A stretch of 64,000 nt of DNA. Origin: an uncultured Blautia sp. GTDB taxonomy: Bacteria > Bacillota > Clostridia > Lachnospirales > Lachnospiraceae. The stretch's first letter is position 1. Each line of letters begins with the position of its first letter. Of the stretch, positions 62,397-64,000 are shown piece after piece. The notes beneath the pieces are model-generated. The model ran no database searches, was not told the DNA's origin, and saw only the letters and a list, made by a program, of their open reading frames with translations. The stretch spans positions 32,384 to 96,383 of the forward strand of contig URXG01000002.1 in assembly GCA_900551715.1 (NCBI GenBank), written 5' to 3'. Both the position numbers and the translations under genes were made by a program.

Positions 62397-62777
62397 TTAT
62401 TCTGAAAAATCAACTCTACCTTTCAGATGTTCTTTGATTTTCTCGAAACTCTCGTCACTGATATCATGTTCCAGTTTGCAGGCATCTGCCTTTGCTACTT
62501 CTTCTGAAACGCCCAGTCCCTCCAGCATCTTGGTAAGAACCTGATGTCTCTCATAAATTCTCATAGCAATTTCTTCGCCTTTTTCCAGTAAAGTCACAGT
62601 TCCATAACGGTCCATAGCTATGTAACCGTCTTCTCTCAGTAGTTTCATGGCATGGCTGACACTTGGCTTGGAAACGCCAAGCATTGAAGCGATGTCTACA
62701 GATCTTACCCCGCCGCCTTGTTTGGACAGAACCAGAATCGCTTCCAGATAGTCCTCCGCTGATTCTCTAATTTGCAT
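62397..62777 (-). CDS. DtxR/MntR-family metal-dependent repressor, copy 2
   Basis: The 126-residue protein starts at the ATG at 62777 (MQIRESAEDYLEAIL) behind GGGAGG. It has the winged helix SVDIASMLGVSKPSVSHAMKLL and the metal-binding cluster CKLEHDISDESF, the same C-x-x-E-H pattern as copy 1. The two are clear paralogues of the short type without an SH3 domain. Its own promoter is covered by a GTTA-N8-TAAC site, so it probably controls itself. Its metal and other targets are unknown; the neighbours give no hint. Confidence 0.87.
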   Translation of the reverse strand: MQIRESAEDYLEAILVLSKQGGGVRSVDIASMLGVSKPSVSHAMKLLREDGYIAMDRYGTVTLLEKGEEIAMRIYERHQVLTKMLEGLGVSEEVAKADACKLEHDISDESFEKIKEHLKGRVDFSE

Positions 62778-62800
62778 AAAAAATACCTCCCATCTGTCAT

Positions 62801-62829
62801 ATGTTAACACAATATAACATTTTTTTCAA
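62801..62829 (-). promoter_or_regulatory. Promoter of the second repressor gene with overlapping operator
   Basis: TTGAAA (62824-62829), 17-bp spacer, TAACAT (62801-62806) on the minus strand. The inverted repeat ATGTTA/TAACAT spans 62801-62820 and contains GTTA-N8-TAAC, the same pattern as at the feo promoter. Confidence 0.65.
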
Positions 62830-62916
62830 CTGTCTGGCATTACCTGAAACGACAGTTTTTCTCAGTTAGGAGATATTATTTTTTTCAGCCAGAAAAACCT
62901 CTCTATATAAATACTT

Positions 62917-63651
62917 TTATTTGTCATCTCCTGTAAGGCGAAGTGTATTGCGTATCTCTTCCACATCCATATCCAGGATCACCGCAAGTTCTGCCACACT
63001 GAATTCACATTTGCCATCTTCATCATCAGACAGGTCTCTGACTGCATTTTCCAGCTTCTCTACTTTTGCAACCAGGCTGTCATCTGCAAATTTCTGCTGG
63101 CTCTGTTCATCCAGTACCGCCTGGATCCCTTTGCGCAGTTCTCCCAGAATCCATGCTTCATCCCTGAGTTCTTCTCCGGCACCTCCCAGAGCCTGCATAA
63201 GGCTCACATTCGCCTCCTGAATCAGATCCCCGAGAAAAATATCCTCTGAATTCATTTCTACCGCCATATCCGCAGCTACGCGAAGATAACAGGCTGCCAG
63301 TGTCTGCACTGCATCCGGATCTCCTTCTGAAAGTCTCTGGAACATTGCATCTTTGGCTTCTTTATCTCCTCCTTCCGGAAGTGCTTCTGTATATTCCTTC
63401 AGATAAGCTTCTTCTTCCGGTGTCAACGGAACTTTCTTCTTTTCTTTGACTTCTGCCGGTTCCCCTGCTGCAACGCCCTCTATGGAAATGCCTCTGGTGC
63501 TGAGATATCTCAGTACACCCATCAACTGATCTCTGTTCAGATCACTGCCACCAAAAGTCTCCCTGATCTGGGCTGCTGTCAGGGAATCTCCCTGGTCTTT
63601 CGCTACTTTCTGTATTTCTTTTAGTTTATTCTGAAATTCCTGTACGTCCAT
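62917..63651 (-). CDS. Degenerate sigma-70-like protein of unknown function
   Basis: This 244-residue acidic protein is laid out like a sigma-70 factor but lacks its DNA-contacting parts. Residues 1-60 resemble sigma region 1.1 (LTAAQIRETFGGSDLNRDQL, then GVLRYLSTRGISIEG). Residues 75-155 recall regions 1.2-2.2: LTPEEEAYLKEY, then FLGDLIQEANVSLMQAL, which is like the core-binding DLIQEGNxGL helix. A coiled-coil-like stretch (VAKVEKLENAVRDLSDDED) and a short helix-turn-helix-like end (FSVAELAVILDMDVEEIRNTL) follow. Basic residues and the aromatic -10-reading residues are missing. It may bind RNA polymerase core as a decoy or co-factor; this is inferred. Confidence 0.6.
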   Translation of the reverse strand: MDVQEFQNKLKEIQKVAKDQGDSLTAAQIRETFGGSDLNRDQLMGVLRYLSTRGISIEGVAAGEPAEVKEKKKVPLTPEEEAYLKEYTEALPEGGDKEAKDAMFQRLSEGDPDAVQTLAACYLRVAADMAVEMNSEDIFLGDLIQEANVSLMQALGGAGEELRDEAWILGELRKGIQAVLDEQSQQKFADDSLVAKVEKLENAVRDLSDDEDGKCEFSVAELAVILDMDVEEIRNTLRLTGDDK

Positions 63652-63686
63652 TCTGATTCCTCTCTTTCTTCCCTATAAAATAACGT

Positions 63687-63725
63687 AAAAACAGCTCCTT
63701 GTAAACAGGTATTTACAAAGAGCTG
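63687..63725 (-). terminator. Intrinsic terminator after tRNA-Leu
   Basis: On the minus strand CAGCTC-TTTGTAAA pairs with TTTACAA-GGAGCTG, followed by TTTTTA. Confidence 0.85.
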
Positions 63726-63732
63726 AAAATAG

Positions 63733-63813
63733 TGCGGATAACAGGAGTTGAACCTGCACGTCATAGACACCAGAACCTAAATCTGGCGCGTCTGCCAATT
63801 CCGCCATATCCGC
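63733..63813 (-). tRNA. tRNA-Leu (anticodon UAG)
   Basis: The acceptor arms GCGGATA and TATCCGC pair, the anticodon stem CCAGA/TCTGG holds the loop TTTAGGT with anticodon TAG, and the T arm is GCAGGTTCAACTCCTGT. A longer variable arm fits a class II tRNA. The discriminator is A and CCA is not encoded. Confidence 0.95.
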
Positions 63814-63827
63814 ATCCAACGTCTTCC

Positions 63828-63856
63828 ATTGTACTAGAACCTTTTCTAAAAATCAA
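63828..63856 (-). promoter_or_regulatory. Promoter of tRNA-Leu
   Basis: TTGATT (63851-63856), 17-bp spacer, TACAAT (63828-63833) on the minus strand, 15 bp before the tRNA. Confidence 0.65.
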
Positions 63857-63918
63857 GAGTCTGTATAAATTTTATGTATTATTATCTAACTTATAGAGTC
63901 AATTTTTAAGCAAAACAA

Positions 63919-63943
63919 AAGCACCATCAATATGATGGTGCTT
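63919..63943 (-). terminator. Intrinsic terminator after tRNA-Lys
   Basis: AAGCACCATC pairs with GATGGTGCTT around a 5-base loop, followed on the minus strand by TTGTTTT. Confidence 0.88.
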
Positions 63944-63947
63944 CCAA

Positions 63948-64000
63948 TGAGGCATCGGGGATTCGAACCCCGGACAACTTGATTAAAAGTCAAGTGCTCT
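63948..64000 (-). tRNA. tRNA-Lys (anticodon UUU), 5' part outside the window
   Basis: The anticodon stem CTTGA/TCAAG holds the loop CTTTTAA with anticodon TTT, followed by the T arm CCGGGGTTCGAATCCCCG and the acceptor 3' strand ATGCCTC plus A. The 5' acceptor and D arm lie beyond base 64000. Confidence 0.92.

Overview
The window reads as a chromosomal segment of a low-GC, endospore-forming Gram-positive anaerobe, most likely a member of the Lachnospiraceae (Clostridia; a Blautia-like genus would fit). The reasons are spoIIP and gpr, the Firmicutes core order comE/holA/rpsT/gpr/spoIIP/lepA/hemW, a NiaR-controlled NAD operon, a feoA-feoA-feoB locus with the short Cys-rich FeoB partner, and BspA-type leucine-rich surface proteins. 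The assignment is inferred from gene content, not from a database search. No transposase, integrase, phage gene, rRNA or CRISPR array was seen. About four fifths of the genes lie on the minus strand.

Layout from left to right: (1) 1-3.7 kb, a compact minus-strand set of a small drug/metabolite-type exporter (cut by the window edge), an ATP-grasp protein, and an ATP-grasp ligase fused to a PLP enzyme of the ACC-deaminase/D-cysteine-desulfhydrase fold. (2) 3.7-11.1 kb, cell envelope and c-di-AMP: an L,D-transpeptidase with wall-binding repeats, HPr, CdaR, CdaA, two unknown membrane proteins and ComFC. (3) 11.2-20.6 kb, recD2, mreB, uvrA, hemW, a small lipoprotein and lepA. (4) 20.7-26.6 kb, a peptide/amino-compound use island: two XRE-cupin regulators, an OPT transporter, an M29/NicX-like metalloenzyme and a divergent M20 dipeptidase. 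(5) 26.6-29.5 kb, spoIIP, gpr, rpsT. (6) 29.5-33.2 kb, nadB-nadC-niaR-nadA behind a consensus promoter that contains a 24-bp NiaR-type operator. (7) 33.2-40.3 kb, comEA-response regulator-histidine kinase-GerM-like lipoprotein-comEC-holA. (8) 40.5-42.4 kb, a small transporter, a PD-(D/E)XK-like nuclease and, just upstream of it, seven tandem copies of an exact 53-bp unit. (9) 42.4-46.8 kb, ferrous iron uptake with a divergent DtxR-type repressor. (10) 46.9-51.7 kb, a very large leucine-rich-repeat surface protein gene broken by one in-frame amber codon. (11) 52-58.1 kb, argC-argJ-argB-argD and divergent argG. (12) 58.2-61.1 kb, guanine deaminase and an NCS2 purine permease behind a purine-riboswitch-like leader. 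(13) 61.3-64 kb, a DMT exporter, a second DtxR-type repressor, a degenerate sigma-70-like protein, tRNA-Leu(UAG) and part of tRNA-Lys(UUU).

Several circuits can be read directly. NiaR would shut off its own NAD operon by covering the -35 box. The two DtxR-like proteins probably act on sites of the form GTTA-N8-TAAC that overlap the promoters of feoAAB and of the second repressor gene. Purine salvage is controlled in cis by the riboswitch. The ancestral comE-to-hemW gene order is interrupted at three places by inserted modules (two-component system, NAD operon, peptide island). The least explained items are the ATP-grasp/PLP fusion operon, the 53-bp tandem array beside the nuclease gene, the structured palindromic element at 21993-22128, the variant purine aptamer, and the sigma-like protein.
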